Source: Streptomyces sp. NBC_00539
GTDB taxonomy: Bacteria > Actinomycetota > Actinomycetes > Streptomycetales > Streptomycetaceae
Reading direction: 5' to 3'
Assembly: GCF_036346105.1 (NCBI RefSeq)
Contig: NZ_CP107811.1
Coordinates: 3,848,501-3,912,500 of the forward strand
DNA: 64,000 nt
Part shown: in pieces, positions 1-8,770 of the stretch
How the letters are laid out: each line of letters starts with the position of its first letter
How positions within the stretch are numbered: position 1 is the first letter of the stretch
The notes under the pieces: generated by a model
Databases searched by the model: none
What the model saw: only the letters and a program-made list of their open reading frames with translations
Told to the model about the DNA's origin: nothing
Made by a program: the position numbers and the translations under genes

Positions 1-88
1 GAAAAGTCAGGGTCGCGGGTGCCCGGAACACGAGCGCCCCCGACAGCGGAGTGCCGTCGGGGGCGAGGTACCGCGCGTGCACGGTCAC
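1..88 (-). CDS. Partial phage tail-associated protein (N-terminus only)
   Basis: Only the first 29 or so codons are in the window; the gene continues off the left edge. The visible peptide starts VTVHARYLAPDGTPLSGALV and is open to position 1. It reads like the start of a beta-sandwich (Ig/carboxypeptidase-regulatory-like) domain, which is common in tail or receptor-associated proteins, but the function is not shown. It follows the 125-976 gene on the same strand, so it should be the next gene of the tail operon. A GTG at 88 is used as start; an in-frame CTG sits 7 nt after a GGAGGG ribosome site further upstream and may be the true start. Confidence 0.5.
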   Translation of the reverse strand, partial: MTVHARYLAPDGTPLSGALVFRAPATLTF

Positions 89-124
89 GGTGGCTATGGA
101 TGGGGGCAGCAGGGCAGGACCCTC

Positions 125-976
125 CTAGTCGTCGATGGTGCGCAGCCCCTGCTCGGGTGCCGGTTTCGGCTCGGGGGGCGGCGGGGGCGGGGTGGCTGCG
201 GCCGTGGCCGGGGGCGTCCGAGTAGGTACGCGCGGCGCCTCGGCCGGGCTGTAGGTGTGGCGGTACAGCGCCGAGTACAGCCGCGTCTCGATATCGCGGC
301 CCGCTTCCTTGTTCCGGTGTTCGACCGTCCAGTCGACCCACTGCATGAACTCGACCTCGTGCAGAGGCTGCGTGATGATCCGGTCCGTCCACTGGCCGGC
401 CGGACAGTCCCACTCATCGACCGTGATCGGGTCGCCGCTGTCGGGCCGCATGGTGACCTTGACCTGCCCGCCGCCCGTGTTGGCGTAGGTGAAGACCTCG
501 ATCTCGGCGACCGCGTGCGTTGCGGGACCGGAGCCCCACCACGCGGGCTGATAGGTGGTCTCCTTCGTGTTCTGGCGCTGTGTCGGGTGGAGTTGAAGGG
601 GAAGCATGGGACGGCCGAGGAACCGGTCGCTGAACGCGTCGTCCATGACGAGTACGCGTTCGGGGGCGGTGGTGTCGCGCGACCACATGCGGATCATCTG
701 GTCGCCTTGCAGAAGGTCGTCGCCCACGGTCAAAGCGCGGGTCCCGCTTTGCCGGCGGATGAACACCCCCCAGTCGCCTTGGCCGGTCTCGCCGACCTTG
801 AACGTCTCGGCGCCCGTCGGGGTCTGGGCGATGAGCTGCCCGCCCTCGCCGATGACGATGTCGCCGTGAAGGATCTTGTCCAGCGCCGGGCGCATGTTCG
901 CGCGGCCGGTGAGTTCACGCACTCGGCGCTCAAGCTCGCGGATTCGGTCGAGCAGGTCGAGGGGAATCGCTGCCAT
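125..976 (-). CDS. Phage tail/baseplate-region protein, hypothetical
   Basis: Protein of 283 residues starting [19 protein letters not shown]. The first 30 or so residues form a heptad-like coiled coil. A middle part (about 40-110, with GDIVIGEGGQLIAQTP and WGVFIRRQSG) looks like a beta-rich structural segment. The C-terminal 45 residues are a Pro/Ala-rich tail. Its ATG overlaps the stop of the upstream tail gene (TAATG), so the two are translationally coupled. It lies after the fibre-like and tail genes, and similar coiled-coil plus beta architectures occur in tail-tip or receptor-binding accessory proteins. That role is inferred from position; no catalytic motif is visible. Confidence 0.7.
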   Translation of the reverse strand: MAAIPLDLLDRIRELERRVRELTGRANMRPALDKILHGDIVIGEGGQLIAQTPTGAETFKVGETGQGDWGVFIRRQSGTRALTVGDDLLQGDQMIRMWSRDTTAPERVLVMDDAFSDRFLGRPMLPLQLHPTQRQNTKETTYQPAWWGSGPATHAVAEIEVFTYANTGGGQVKVTMRPDSGDPITVDEWDCPAGQWTDRIITQPLHEVEFMQWVDWTVEHRNKEAGRDIETRLYSALYRHTYSPAEAPRVPTRTPPATAAATPPPPPPEPKPAPEQGLRTIDD

Positions 977-2082
977 TAGGCGGCCTCCAGGTAGAGCTTT
1001 GCGGTCTCGGGCCGGCCGCGCAGGGCCGGGCTGATGGCGAGGCCGACCACGCGGTACCGCTGGTCGAGCCCCTCGGCCCACCACAGATCCCGGATGCGCA
1101 CGCGGACGGTCGCGCCGAGCAGCGCGGGTGACAGTGCGGCCCGGTCGAGCGCGACGGTCAGTTCGGGAATCGGCCGCGGGGTAAGCGCGGCGGCGAGGTC
1201 GGCGCGTGCGTGCGCGGCGAGGGTCGCGGGGTCCGTAACGGTGGTGTAGTCCGAAGTCCCATCGAGGCGCGGCCACCCGGCGGCGAGCTGCTGCTCGTCG
1301 ACGAGTAGCTCGGTCATCAGTGGGAGGGACTCGGCGGTCTGATTGCGGTTGTCGCTCGCGCCCCTGCTCTGCCACACGTTGGCGCGCACGGTGGCGTCGA
1401 TGGGCCAGTCGTAAGAGAGGACCGGTCCCGGATGGTCGAGCACGATCTCGGACTCGCCCGTACGGATCACGGGCGCTCCGAGCTGCAACTGCTTGATCCG
1501 CCGGCCGCTGCTCGCGTCGCGGTAGCTCGCGATCCTCCATTCGAAACCGCCCTCGACCGCTCCGAGTTGGTCGATGACCTCGCGTATGCGCGGCTGGTCA
1601 TAGCGGCGGTACGTGCGGTCGCGCAGCACCCCCGAGAGCTGCTCGGTGTCGTACTCGATGCCGATGTCGCCGCCGGCCAGGCTCGCGCTGTAGTCGATCA
1701 GGCCCCGGACGATGTCGAACTGATCGACACCGACGGCCTGCTGTGTATCGAAGATCGCGCGGTGGTCGAGGTAGGACGCCCACCCGCCGGCCTGTATCCG
1801 CAGGCCGAGGTCGCCGCGCTGGTTGCTGGTCAGGCTGGCGGTCCACGGGATTCCGCCCCACCACACGTCCGGGCCGCGTTCGATCCACATCGCGGTTCGG
1901 CCGAGGTCGAGCGCGGACCGCACGCGGGCGGCGATCTGCGCGTTTGGCAGGGGCACGGTCGCAGCGGCGGTCCCGATCTTGCCGATGTAGTCATCGAGCG
2001 ACACATCGCTCACGGGCAGGATGTCGAGAATCTGGTCGGTGCGCAGGTCGCATAGGACGACCCGGTACGCGGGGGCGATCAG
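976..2082 (-). CDS. Phage tail protein (minor tail/baseplate, Gp37-like)
   Basis: Length is 368 residues from the proposed start. The N-terminus reads [20 protein letters not shown] and then [16 protein letters not shown], the typical opening of the siphophage minor tail family that follows the distal tail protein. A GTG start at 2013 is possible but would remove [12 protein letters not shown], which looks like conserved family sequence. The first suitable upstream codon is CTG at 2082, placed 7 nt after GAGGGGG. The rest is mixed alpha/beta with no enzyme motif. It is probably a tail-tip or hub component. The stop overlaps the next start by one base. Confidence 0.75.
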   Translation of the reverse strand: MIAPAYRVVLCDLRTDQILDILPVSDVSLDDYIGKIGTAAATVPLPNAQIAARVRSALDLGRTAMWIERGPDVWWGGIPWTASLTSNQRGDLGLRIQAGGWASYLDHRAIFDTQQAVGVDQFDIVRGLIDYSASLAGGDIGIEYDTEQLSGVLRDRTYRRYDQPRIREVIDQLGAVEGGFEWRIASYRDASSGRRIKQLQLGAPVIRTGESEIVLDHPGPVLSYDWPIDATVRANVWQSRGASDNRNQTAESLPLMTELLVDEQQLAAGWPRLDGTSDYTTVTDPATLAAHARADLAAALTPRPIPELTVALDRAALSPALLGATVRVRIRDLWWAEGLDQRYRVVGLAISPALRGRPETAKLYLEAA

Positions 2083-2095
2083 ACGATCACCCCCT

Positions 2096-3079
2096 CTACG
2101 CGTCGAGGGGGTACTGCACCCCGGAGAGTGCCGCCCACGTGCCCACTGCCGCGCTGGCGATCAGTCGTAGCTGCCCGTTGCCCGAAGCGTCCAACTTGAT
2201 GGGAACGCTGGCGGCGGCGATCGGTACGGACGTGAGGGCGGCCGGACGGCAGCTCGCAGGCAGGACCGAGGCAAGCAGGTTTCCACCGTTGGGCGGTGAA
2301 CCAGCGGTCGCCCATGAGACGCCGCCTCGCAGTTGCAGGAAGGGGGCGCCGCCGAGGGTGATCCGCCGGTACTTGACGTCACCGTTGCCGTTGCCGTTGT
2401 TGGTGAAGCCCGAGGCGAGGGAGAGCGGCGTCCATCCGACGGTGGCGTCGAGGGGCTGCCACGATCCGCCGTCCCACCTGTCCAAGCCATTGCCGTTGTC
2501 GCGGTACTGACCCGCGTACGCGCCGGGGAAGGACAGGCCCCACCCGCGCGGGATGATCCCGCCGTACGCCGAGGTGTAGCGGCGGCGGTCGGCGAGGGCC
2601 GATGCCCACGTGATCCCGCCCGTTCCGGCCGAGGTGCCGGCAGGGACGGTGATTTCCCACAGCCGCAGCGTTGCGGCGGGCAGGGTCGGAGGGACGGGGG
2701 TCGCGGTGGCGGCGCCCTGCACGATCTCGGCACGGGCGATCGTCTGCCCGGTGGTGTCGTACGCGGTGTCGTAGACCCGCAGCACCACGGCGTCGATGCG
2801 CCCGTACTGCGCGTGTCCGTCGGCAATGGTGAGCGTCTCTGGAGCGGTGACGGCGACAGGGTAAGCGCCCTGGGCGTCGGCCCCCTGGACCAGGGCGCGG
2901 CCGACGGCGAGCTGCACCTGCATGGCGGCGGTGCCGGTCGCGGCCAGGGCGGTTCCTCCGGCGATCACGCCGTCGCGGGAGCCCATCGCGGTCTCGGGCG
3001 CCATCACACCGAGCGGCACGAGGCGGGTGTCTTCGCGGGTCTGTCCCGCAGGGAGCAGCCATCCGGCACGGACGGTCAA
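2096..3079 (-). CDS. Phage tail fibre / receptor-region protein
   Basis: Protein of 327 residues with a TTG start 7 nt after GGAGG. The first 160 residues ([20 protein letters not shown]; later [20 protein letters not shown]) match the N-terminal module seen in many actinophage tail proteins that handle virion-surface structure. The C-terminal half is Gly/Asn/Ser-rich ([18 protein letters not shown]) and looks like a beta-structured fibre tip. It sits between the distal tail protein and the Gp37-like protein, as expected for siphophage tail-tip genes. Receptor binding is inferred from architecture and position. Confidence 0.72.
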   Translation of the reverse strand: MTVRAGWLLPAGQTREDTRLVPLGVMAPETAMGSRDGVIAGGTALAATGTAAMQVQLAVGRALVQGADAQGAYPVAVTAPETLTIADGHAQYGRIDAVVLRVYDTAYDTTGQTIARAEIVQGAATATPVPPTLPAATLRLWEITVPAGTSAGTGGITWASALADRRRYTSAYGGIIPRGWGLSFPGAYAGQYRDNGNGLDRWDGGSWQPLDATVGWTPLSLASGFTNNGNGNGDVKYRRITLGGAPFLQLRGGVSWATAGSPPNGGNLLASVLPASCRPAALTSVPIAAASVPIKLDASGNGQLRLIASAAVGTWAALSGVQYPLDA

Positions 3080-3092
3080 GAGGGTTGCCTCC

Positions 3093-3998
3093 TTACCAGT
3101 GGGCGGAGCGCCATCGGATCGAGCAAGAGGCGCGGGGGTCGGTGGTGCCGGGCGACGCGCGGAAGAGAAGCGACGTCTTACCCGGGTTGAGGGTGAACAG
3201 GGCTTCGGGGACGCTGCGGGCGGTCGCGGTGTAGAGCCGCGCCGCAGTCCGGTTGAGCGTCACCGTTCCGTCGCGGGTGTCGATGACCAACTCGTCATCG
3301 AGGGCGAGGTCGATGTCGTACTCGATCGCCTCGCCCGTGGCGAGGTTGGTCACGGAAGGGAGGGAGACCGGGCCCCGGATGGTGATCACGGGATGGCTCG
3401 GGGCGTCGCCCTCGTTGACGCCGATCAGTGACCCCGTACTGCCCGGTGCACCGAACGCCATCGGGTAGAGCAGCCGTTCCGGACCCGGAGTCACCTGCCA
3501 GTCGAGGCCGGGCTCGGCCGCGGGCAGGCGCGCCTCGACCTGCTGCTCGATCACGCTGTACCTGCGCGGATCGGTGGCTTCCCACTGGAGCGCCGCCCCG
3601 GTGACGAGACCGATCGCGTACCCGCCCGCCACGACGGGCACGGCCCGCCGGATGCACCGCGCCCAACAGAGCAGGGGCGGGGAGTCGTCGAGCTGGATCA
3701 CGAGCGGCAGCTCGTCGTCACGCAGCGCGGTAGCCGTCGACAGGGTCCGGACGGCGGCGCCCATCGCTCCGGGCTCGCTCCGGATCGCCACCCCGTCGAG
3801 AGTGATCGTCCGGACCTGCGCGAGCAGCCGGCCCGCATAGGCGCCGTGCGCATCGGATCGGGGCACCGTTCCCGAGTCGAGGCCGGGGGAGTCCTCCCAC
3901 CCAGTGAGGGACTCCCATCCGTACGGGGTGCTCGGACCGAGCAGCAGGTCGCCGAACTGGACGTGTCCGGCATGGCGGACACGGTCGCCGGGGGCCAT
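3093..3998 (-). CDS. Phage distal tail (Dit-like) protein
   Basis: Protein of 301 residues immediately after the tape measure gene. The TMP stop codon is part of the AGGGGGTGAGCG sequence that precedes this ATG, so translation is coupled. Segments such as HVQFGDLLLGPSTPYGWES near the N-terminus and a beta-rich C-terminal half (GEAIEYDIDLALDDELVIDT) are typical of the siphophage distal tail family. These proteins form the ring joining tail tube and tip. Length and gene order (TMP then Dit) fit. The family is recognised by sequence style and synteny, so confidence is good but not absolute. Confidence 0.78.
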   Translation of the reverse strand: MAPGDRVRHAGHVQFGDLLLGPSTPYGWESLTGWEDSPGLDSGTVPRSDAHGAYAGRLLAQVRTITLDGVAIRSEPGAMGAAVRTLSTATALRDDELPLVIQLDDSPPLLCWARCIRRAVPVVAGGYAIGLVTGAALQWEATDPRRYSVIEQQVEARLPAAEPGLDWQVTPGPERLLYPMAFGAPGSTGSLIGVNEGDAPSHPVITIRGPVSLPSVTNLATGEAIEYDIDLALDDELVIDTRDGTVTLNRTAARLYTATARSVPEALFTLNPGKTSLLFRASPGTTDPRASCSIRWRSAHW

Positions 3999-4001
3999 CG
4001 C

Positions 4002-6419
4002 TCACCCCCTTGCCTTCATGTGCCACGCGAGCGCGACGGCGTTCTGCTCGGGGCTCTGCTCGCCGCCGTGCCAGTTCTCGATGTGGACGCTCGGACCCCA
4101 ACCACCCGCCCCCGCAACGCCGTTGCCGGGCATCCCGGCGGCGGCGAACTGCGGACGAGCCGGAACGGATACGAGATTGCGCATCGTCCGGTCGACCGCC
4201 GACGATCCGGCCTTGATGCCCTCGACGATGCCCGCCGGGATAAAGCGGCCGATCTTGTCTCGCATAAGACGCGACGGAGAATGAATGCCGAGCGCTTTCG
4301 CAATCGGTCCCGGGATCAGATTCTTGGCCCAAGACGTGAGAGTCGAGCGCAGCCAAGATCCCATGCCCTTAATGCCATTCCACAGGCCGTAGATCAGATC
4401 ACGGCCCTTGTCGTAGAGCATCGAGCCGAAATTGCCGAAGTAGCTTGCGATCATGCCCGGCAGGCCACGCACCCAATCGAGCATTTCCCCGGCCTTTCGG
4501 ACGGTGCCCGACTTGATAGAATCCCAATGCTTGATAATCAACCCGACCAAGGTCCAGTTGAGGAAGAAGTCAAGGATGCGCCCAGGAATTCCCCGGACCC
4601 ATTCGACCGTGGCGTTCCAAGCGGATACCGTGCCACTCTTTATGGCGTCCCAATGCTTGATAATGAGACCGGCCAAAGTCCAGTTCAAGAAGAATTGGAG
4701 AATCGTTTCTCCGATGCTCTTGAGCTTGCCCCACACCCAATCCCACGCGGCTTTTGTCGCGCTGACGATTGTGTCCCAGTTGGCGACGATCAGGGCGACG
4801 ATCGCGACCACGGCGGCGATCACGAGCGCGATCGGCCCCATGGCGAGCAGCCACGCCGCGGCCATCCGGGCGCCCTGTATCAGGGACTGCGTGCCCATGA
4901 GGACCCACGCGGCGACCACCCGCACAGCGGCCCCGGCGGCGCCTACTCCCTGCGCCACCCAACCCGCCAACATTGTGGTGTTGAGCAGCACAAACCGGGC
5001 TGCAGCGGTTACGCCCGCGACAGTCTGAGTGGCCCATCCGGTGACGACCGCGATGGTCGTCGTCGTGGCCGTGACACCCAACGCGATGAGCGTCGGAAGC
5101 ATCAGGACGGCGATCACGCCGGCGGCGATCGTGAGCGCCGTCGAGTGCTCGGAGACGAACGCGGCACCCGCGCTGAACGCGCCGCCGAGTCCGCCCGCGC
5201 CGACCCAATTCGCGAGCTTCTCAATGACCGGGATCGCGTAGTTGCCGATCGCGCCGACGAGCTTCTGCTCGATCCCTCGCTTGAACGCCTCGATCTTCGT
5301 CGCCGCATTGTCATGCAGCGCGTTTCCGGCGGCGTCAGTGGCGCCCTTGACGTCCCCGAGCGCCTTAACGGCATTCGACGGGTCGAGCGAGTAAATCGCC
5401 TTCTGCATATCCTCGGCCTTGGTACCGAACAGGCCGAGCGCGATCTCGCTCTGCTTCGCGGGGTCCTTGACGCCGCGCAGCTTGTCGAGGATCTGGTCGA
5501 GCGCCTTTGCTGCTTCCGGTCCGCCCTTTTGAAAGACCTTCTGCATTTGGTCGGCGTTGAAACCGAGATCCTTATAGGCAGTCGCTGTCGCCTCGCCCAT
5601 TCCCTGAGCCATCAAGGTGAATTCCTTGAGGCTGTCGGCGACGATATCGGCGTCGCGGGAACCGCCTTGGAGTCCCTGTTGCAGCAGCCCCATCGACGTC
5701 TGAGCGTCGAGACCGAGCTGCCGGAATTCAGTTGGGTACTCGTTGAACGTGTCGAGCAGGTCCTCGGCGGCGCCGACGCCGTTCTGCGTCCCCTTGACGA
5801 GTACGTCGAGGGCTTCCTCGGCATTCTTGGCGAGGCCCGTTTTCAGCATCGTGCCGACGGAGCGACTGACGTTCGAGACGTCCTCGCCCATGACCGTTGC
5901 GGCGCTCGCTACCTGCGTCGCAAGGGTTTTGATCTGCCCCTGCGTCGCCTCGGGTGGCAGCAGGCCGTTTCGGGCGATGCCCTTGACGATCTCTGCGCCG
6001 TCGGCGACCGATTCGACGATCGCGCCGGCGTAGAGATCGCCCGCGACTTTGCCGTACGTCTTGGCGACCGGGCCGGTCGCTCCGAGCTGTGCCTGTAGCT
6101 GTCCGGGGATCTTGGATTGTTCGAGGGCCGCGCCGACTCCGGCCATGAGGGCGGCGCCGATGCCGGCGCCGATCGCCGCTGCGGCGAACCCCTTCAAGGC
6201 GGTGCCCATGCCGCGCGAGGCTTCCGCCCCGCCGTCGGCTGCGCCGTCGGCGAGTCCGTCGCCGAGGGCGTCGCCTGCCTGCTCGCCGGCGCGGTCGGCG
6301 TCGGCGGCGATCCGGTCGCCGCCTTGGCGCATCGCCTGCTCGGCGCGGGCGACCCCTGCGGCGGCACCGGAGTCGTCAACGGTGATGGTGGCGGCGAGCT
6401 CGCCGACCATGAGGGCCAT
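4002..6419 (-). CDS. Phage tail tape measure protein
   Basis: Largest prophage gene here, 805 residues. It starts MALMVGELAATITVDDSGAA, followed by a long helical region of Ala/Asp-rich segments. Residues roughly 70-330 resemble the TMP core domain (ATTVM, MLKTGL, GLLQQGLQGG, FNEYPTEFRQLG). Several hydrophobic stretches lie at about 420-560, as expected for a protein that inserts into the host membrane at DNA ejection. Two near-identical repeats of about 35 residues (ILDFFLNWTLVGLIIKHWDS and a close copy) sit at about 560-660. It follows the assembly chaperone frameshift pair, the usual position. The 2.4-kb length would suit a tail of roughly 120 nm (general rule of thumb). Confidence 0.93.
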   Translation of the reverse strand: MALMVGELAATITVDDSGAAAGVARAEQAMRQGGDRIAADADRAGEQAGDALGDGLADGAADGGAEASRGMGTALKGFAAAAIGAGIGAALMAGVGAALEQSKIPGQLQAQLGATGPVAKTYGKVAGDLYAGAIVESVADGAEIVKGIARNGLLPPEATQGQIKTLATQVASAATVMGEDVSNVSRSVGTMLKTGLAKNAEEALDVLVKGTQNGVGAAEDLLDTFNEYPTEFRQLGLDAQTSMGLLQQGLQGGSRDADIVADSLKEFTLMAQGMGEATATAYKDLGFNADQMQKVFQKGGPEAAKALDQILDKLRGVKDPAKQSEIALGLFGTKAEDMQKAIYSLDPSNAVKALGDVKGATDAAGNALHDNAATKIEAFKRGIEQKLVGAIGNYAIPVIEKLANWVGAGGLGGAFSAGAAFVSEHSTALTIAAGVIAVLMLPTLIALGVTATTTTIAVVTGWATQTVAGVTAAARFVLLNTTMLAGWVAQGVGAAGAAVRVVAAWVLMGTQSLIQGARMAAAWLLAMGPIALVIAAVVAIVALIVANWDTIVSATKAAWDWVWGKLKSIGETILQFFLNWTLAGLIIKHWDAIKSGTVSAWNATVEWVRGIPGRILDFFLNWTLVGLIIKHWDSIKSGTVRKAGEMLDWVRGLPGMIASYFGNFGSMLYDKGRDLIYGLWNGIKGMGSWLRSTLTSWAKNLIPGPIAKALGIHSPSRLMRDKIGRFIPAGIVEGIKAGSSAVDRTMRNLVSVPARPQFAAAGMPGNGVAGAGGWGPSVHIENWHGGEQSPEQNAVALAWHMKARG

Positions 6420-6453
6420 CGCTCACCCCCTGGTCGGTCGTGCGCCGCCCCGG

Positions 6454-7133
6454 TTAGGGGGCGGGCGCGTCAGGCGAGGGGTTGAGCAGCCGCGCGAGGC
6501 GCGTCTCGGTGCTGAGCAGGCCGAGGACCCGCACGCGCAGCCATCGCCACGAGCGGGTTTGGAGGAGTCCGGGGGTGCTGAGGTCGAGCCCGTAGGTCTC
6601 GTGCAGGTCGGCCTCGACGAGCGGCCACTCGTCGAGAATCCGGGCCCATGTCACTTCCGGCGCTTGCCCTTGGCCTTGGCGCGGGCGGGCGCCGGCGGGG
6701 TACTCGTACCACTCCCAGAGGCCGGACTCTTCGTCGTAGTCGCCCCGCCCGACCGGCGCCGAGCGGCTCGGTTCGGGGCCAGTCGATTTGGGTCGCCGCC
6801 CGAGTTCCAGAACCGTTCGGCGGCGGTGCGGTCCTGCGCGATCCAAACCATGCACGTGAGGGCGGCGTGCTTGAGCTCGGGCCACGACACCCCGTCCGCG
6901 AGCATCTCGTCGTAGGCGGGGCCGAGCACGTCCTGATAGTGGTTGCGCTCGGCCGCGTCCGCGAGCACCTGCTCGTCGGCGCGGCCCCCGTCGGCGGCCA
7001 CCGCCGCGGCGTGCACGAGTGCCTGTGTGAGCAGACCGACCTCGGCGGTCGGCGCCGGCACCCGGTACGGCTTGCCCCCGAGGGGCAGGGTCAGCGCTTC
7101 GTCGAGTAGCTCGCCGAGTGCCTCGAAGCCCAT
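6454..7133 (-). CDS. Tail assembly chaperone, frameshifted long form (gpGT-type)
   Basis: Predicted 226-residue product of a -1 ribosomal frameshift. The first 116 codons are shared with the short chaperone (start 7133). At the heptamer CCCAAAT (6792 down to 6786 on this strand) ribosomes slip back one base and read the -1 frame to the stop at 6454. This adds about 110 residues beginning STGPEPSRSAPVGRGDYDEE and ending ETRLARLLNPSPDAPAP. The downstream frame is open through the site, has protein-like content (EESGLWEWYEYP; WARILDEWPLVEADL) and no start of its own nearby. Such fusions normally bind the tape measure protein during tail assembly, and the tape measure gene follows directly. Confidence 0.85.
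6651..7133 (-). CDS. Tail assembly chaperone, short form (gpG-type)
   Basis: Zero-frame product of 160 residues, MGFEALGELLDEALTLPLGG onward. The N-terminal 110 residues are helical and acidic; the unshifted C-terminus is a low-complexity Ala/Pro/Lys tail ending in KAKGKRRK, which suits a frame that is only lightly constrained. The ATG overlaps the stop of the tail tube gene (TGATG). Position between tail tube and tape measure, plus the frameshift site, identify it as the gpG-like partner of the gpGT-like fusion. In characterised siphophages both forms coat the tape measure protein before tube polymerisation. Confidence 0.88.
   Translation of the reverse strand: MGFEALGELLDEALTLPLGGKPYRVPAPTAEVGLLTQALVHAAAVAADGGRADEQVLADAAERNHYQDVLGPAYDEMLADGVSWPELKHAALTCMVWIAQDRTAAERFWNSGGDPNRLAPNRAARRRSGGATTTKSPASGSGTSTPPAPARAKAKGKRRK
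6786..6792 (-). other. Programmed -1 frameshift slippery site CCCAAAT
   Basis: Read on the minus strand the heptamer is C CCA AAT in the zero frame, a canonical X XXY YYZ site. After slippage the codons are CCC and AAA, both re-pairable. It lies where the zero-frame chaperone and the -1 extension overlap (6651-6885). Confidence 0.85.
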
Positions 7134-7666
7134 CAGCTACCCCCTGCCTTGGCGGTCTTGCCCTCGACGGACAGCAGGCCCGGGGTCGCGACGGGGTTCG
7201 TGATCGCGGTCAGGGGGCCCGAGCCGGTAAGCGTGATTTTGACGGTATCGACCTCGGCGGCGTCGCCGCCGTCCGGCTCCCACTGAACGATGGCGCGGCC
7301 CTCGTACGCGTCGGGCAGGCCGGTCCGGTCGAACCAGCGGACCCGGACGTACGATGCCGCGCCAAAGCTCATGGACGCTTTGCGCAGGGCCTCTTGGGCG
7401 CTGGAGAACTTGAGGGTCGTCGGGTTGGCGCGGTGGGCGACGGTGGTCTCGATGGACCACTTGAGCATGGTCACGACCTGCTCGGGGTAGCCCTCGCCGT
7501 CGTACAGGTTGAGCTCTTGGGCGGTCGGCTCGATCTTCGGCGCGAACTCCGAGACGCCCGGGACGAGCGTCCACACGGGAGTACCGGGAACGGTCGGCAT
7601 GTCGAGCTCAAGGCGGTACCGCCGGGCGAGCAGGGTCACGTCGTCTACGGGCGGCGGCGTGCTCAA
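7133..7666 (-). CDS. Phage major tail (tail tube) protein
   Basis: Protein of 177 residues. The TTG start at 7666 follows GGGAGG at 5 nt; the frame is open upstream but that part has no protein-like character. The sequence (RRYRLELDMPTVPGTPVWTL, APKIEPTAQELNLYDGEGYP, VDTVKITLTGSGPLTAITNP) has the alternating beta pattern of siphophage tube proteins. It begins with a domain that describes a field of beta-strands around a long loop and ends with a short flexible tail. Location between tail terminator and chaperones is exactly that of the tube gene in HK97- and lambda-like maps. Confidence 0.88.
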   Translation of the reverse strand: MSTPPPVDDVTLLARRYRLELDMPTVPGTPVWTLVPGVSEFAPKIEPTAQELNLYDGEGYPEQVVTMLKWSIETTVAHRANPTTLKFSSAQEALRKASMSFGAASYVRVRWFDRTGLPDAYEGRAIVQWEPDGGDAAEVDTVKITLTGSGPLTAITNPVATPGLLSVEGKTAKAGGS

Positions 7667-7677
7667 TGAGACCTCCC

Positions 7678-8109
7678 TTATTCGAGGTTGGGGTGCGCCC
7701 GGTGGGCGCGACAGTGGTAGTTCGCGGTCCGCTCCCAGCGGCCCGCCGAGTCGGCGCCGATGGGACCGGCGGAGACGCGAAAGACGAGCTGCACGCGGAC
7801 CTCGCCGAAGACGTGCGGCCCGGACGCGTGCAGCACGTCGTGCACGCGGTCGGCGAGCACCTCGGCCTCGCGCGGGTCGGCGCCCGCCCGGACGCGCACC
7901 TGTAGGCCGGTGGTCGTGTCCGTGAGCGCGGCCGAGTCGGCGACCGAGTAGAGCGACAGGCACAGAGCACGGTCGGGAGCGGGCGGCAGCAGGGCGACGG
8001 TGATCGCCGTCTCGCCCGGGGCGTACGGGCCGTCGGTCCGGTAGACACCGACGCCGGCCGCGTTGAGCAGCCGCGCCAATCCGTCGGCCAGGGCGACGCC
8101 GTAGCTCAC
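7678..8109 (-). CDS. Tail terminator / minor capsid protein
   Basis: Protein of 143 residues beginning MSYGVALADGLARLLNAAGV with a GTG start that overlaps the upstream stop (GTGA). The pattern (N-terminal helix, then TAITVALLPPAPDRALCLSL and GLQVRVRAGADPREAEVLAD) matches the small alpha/beta 'minor capsid/tail terminator' proteins that cap the tail tube and join it to the head completion proteins. It lies between the gp10-like protein and the tail tube. No catalytic residues. The exact family assignment is from pattern and order. Confidence 0.75.
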   Translation of the reverse strand: MSYGVALADGLARLLNAAGVGVYRTDGPYAPGETAITVALLPPAPDRALCLSLYSVADSAALTDTTTGLQVRVRAGADPREAEVLADRVHDVLHASGPHVFGEVRVQLVFRVSAGPIGADSAGRWERTANYHCRAHRAHPNLE

Positions 8110-8453
8110 CGCAGCGCCCGGCGGACCTGCGCGGCGATCAACGCCTGCACCTCGCCCGCGCTCGCGGGCAACACGCCTTCGAGGTACTTCGCGCTGCGCC
8201 CGGGGGCGTGCCGGGCGGTCATGTCCTCGTGGACCCGACCCGCGTAAGGCACGTCGTAGGAGACGGCGGCGGTCATCTGCTGCTCGTCGACCGAGCTCGC
8301 CCCGCTCCGTTCGAGGGTTCCCTCATTGATGGGGACGCGCTTGCGGCTCTCGGCGAGGACGTGCTCGGCGCCGAGCAGCAGACCCCGGGTCGCGGCCTCG
8401 CGGATCGCTCCGGTGGCGGCGGTCCCGTTCCATCTCAGTCGGGCGCGGCTCAT
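8106..8453 (-). CDS. HK97 gp10-like head-tail/neck protein
   Basis: Protein of 115 residues (MSRARLRWNGTAATGAIREA...). It has an N-terminal helix with a conserved-looking AEHVLAESRKRVPINEGTL segment, then AAVSYDVPYAGRVHEDMTAR. These are hallmarks of the HK97 gp10/minor capsid family ('R-VP-dtG-L' and 'YA-yvh' motifs). ATG at 8453 overlaps the upstream TGA. A GTG at 8459 is a second candidate start two codons earlier. Neighbours on both sides are neck genes. Confidence 0.82.
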   Translation of the reverse strand: MSRARLRWNGTAATGAIREAATRGLLLGAEHVLAESRKRVPINEGTLERSGASSVDEQQMTAAVSYDVPYAGRVHEDMTARHAPGRSAKYLEGVLPASAGEVQALIAAQVRRALR

Positions 8454-8770
8454 TCGCACATCACCTCCGTGGACGCGGGGACCGGCAGGCCCGGGGCGGT
8501 GTGCTCGGCGACGCTGATCGCCGTGGTGATCCGGCCGCCGGGCAGGGTCACCCGGCTACCGGGCGGGCAGGCCAGTCCGGGGGCGGCGATGACCTGCGCG
8601 CTGCTTGTGACGGTCCGGCCGTCGGGGGCCCGGACCATACGGACCGCCTCGCCGACGAGCGCGGGAACCTCGACGTACGGGGCGTAGGCCGGGCCGTACG
8701 CGCCGTCGCCGATGTAGGGCTCGACACCGATCCGGTGGCGGAGCAGGGACCGGGGGACTCGGGTCACCAC
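8450..8770 (-). CDS. Head closure / head-tail joining protein
   Basis: Protein of 106 residues, VVTRVPRSLLRHRIGVEPYI onward, rich in beta-strands (GDGAYGPAYAPYVEVPALVG; TLPGGRITTAISVAEHTAPG). It fits the small SH3-like stopper proteins that close the capsid portal vertex after packaging. GTG at 8770 is 7 nt from a GAGG; a second GTG at 8767 is possible. The start overlaps the connector gene stop. The call rests on length, fold pattern and position between connector and gp10-like genes. Confidence 0.72.
   Translation of the reverse strand: MVTRVPRSLLRHRIGVEPYIGDGAYGPAYAPYVEVPALVGEAVRMVRAPDGRTVTSSAQVIAAPGLACPPGSRVTLPGGRITTAISVAEHTAPGLPVPASTEVMCE

Noticed and set aside
77-979. Plus-strand 300-codon frame over tail genes
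   Set aside because: Shadow of the minus-strand tail gene; no start context, Arg/Gly-rich.
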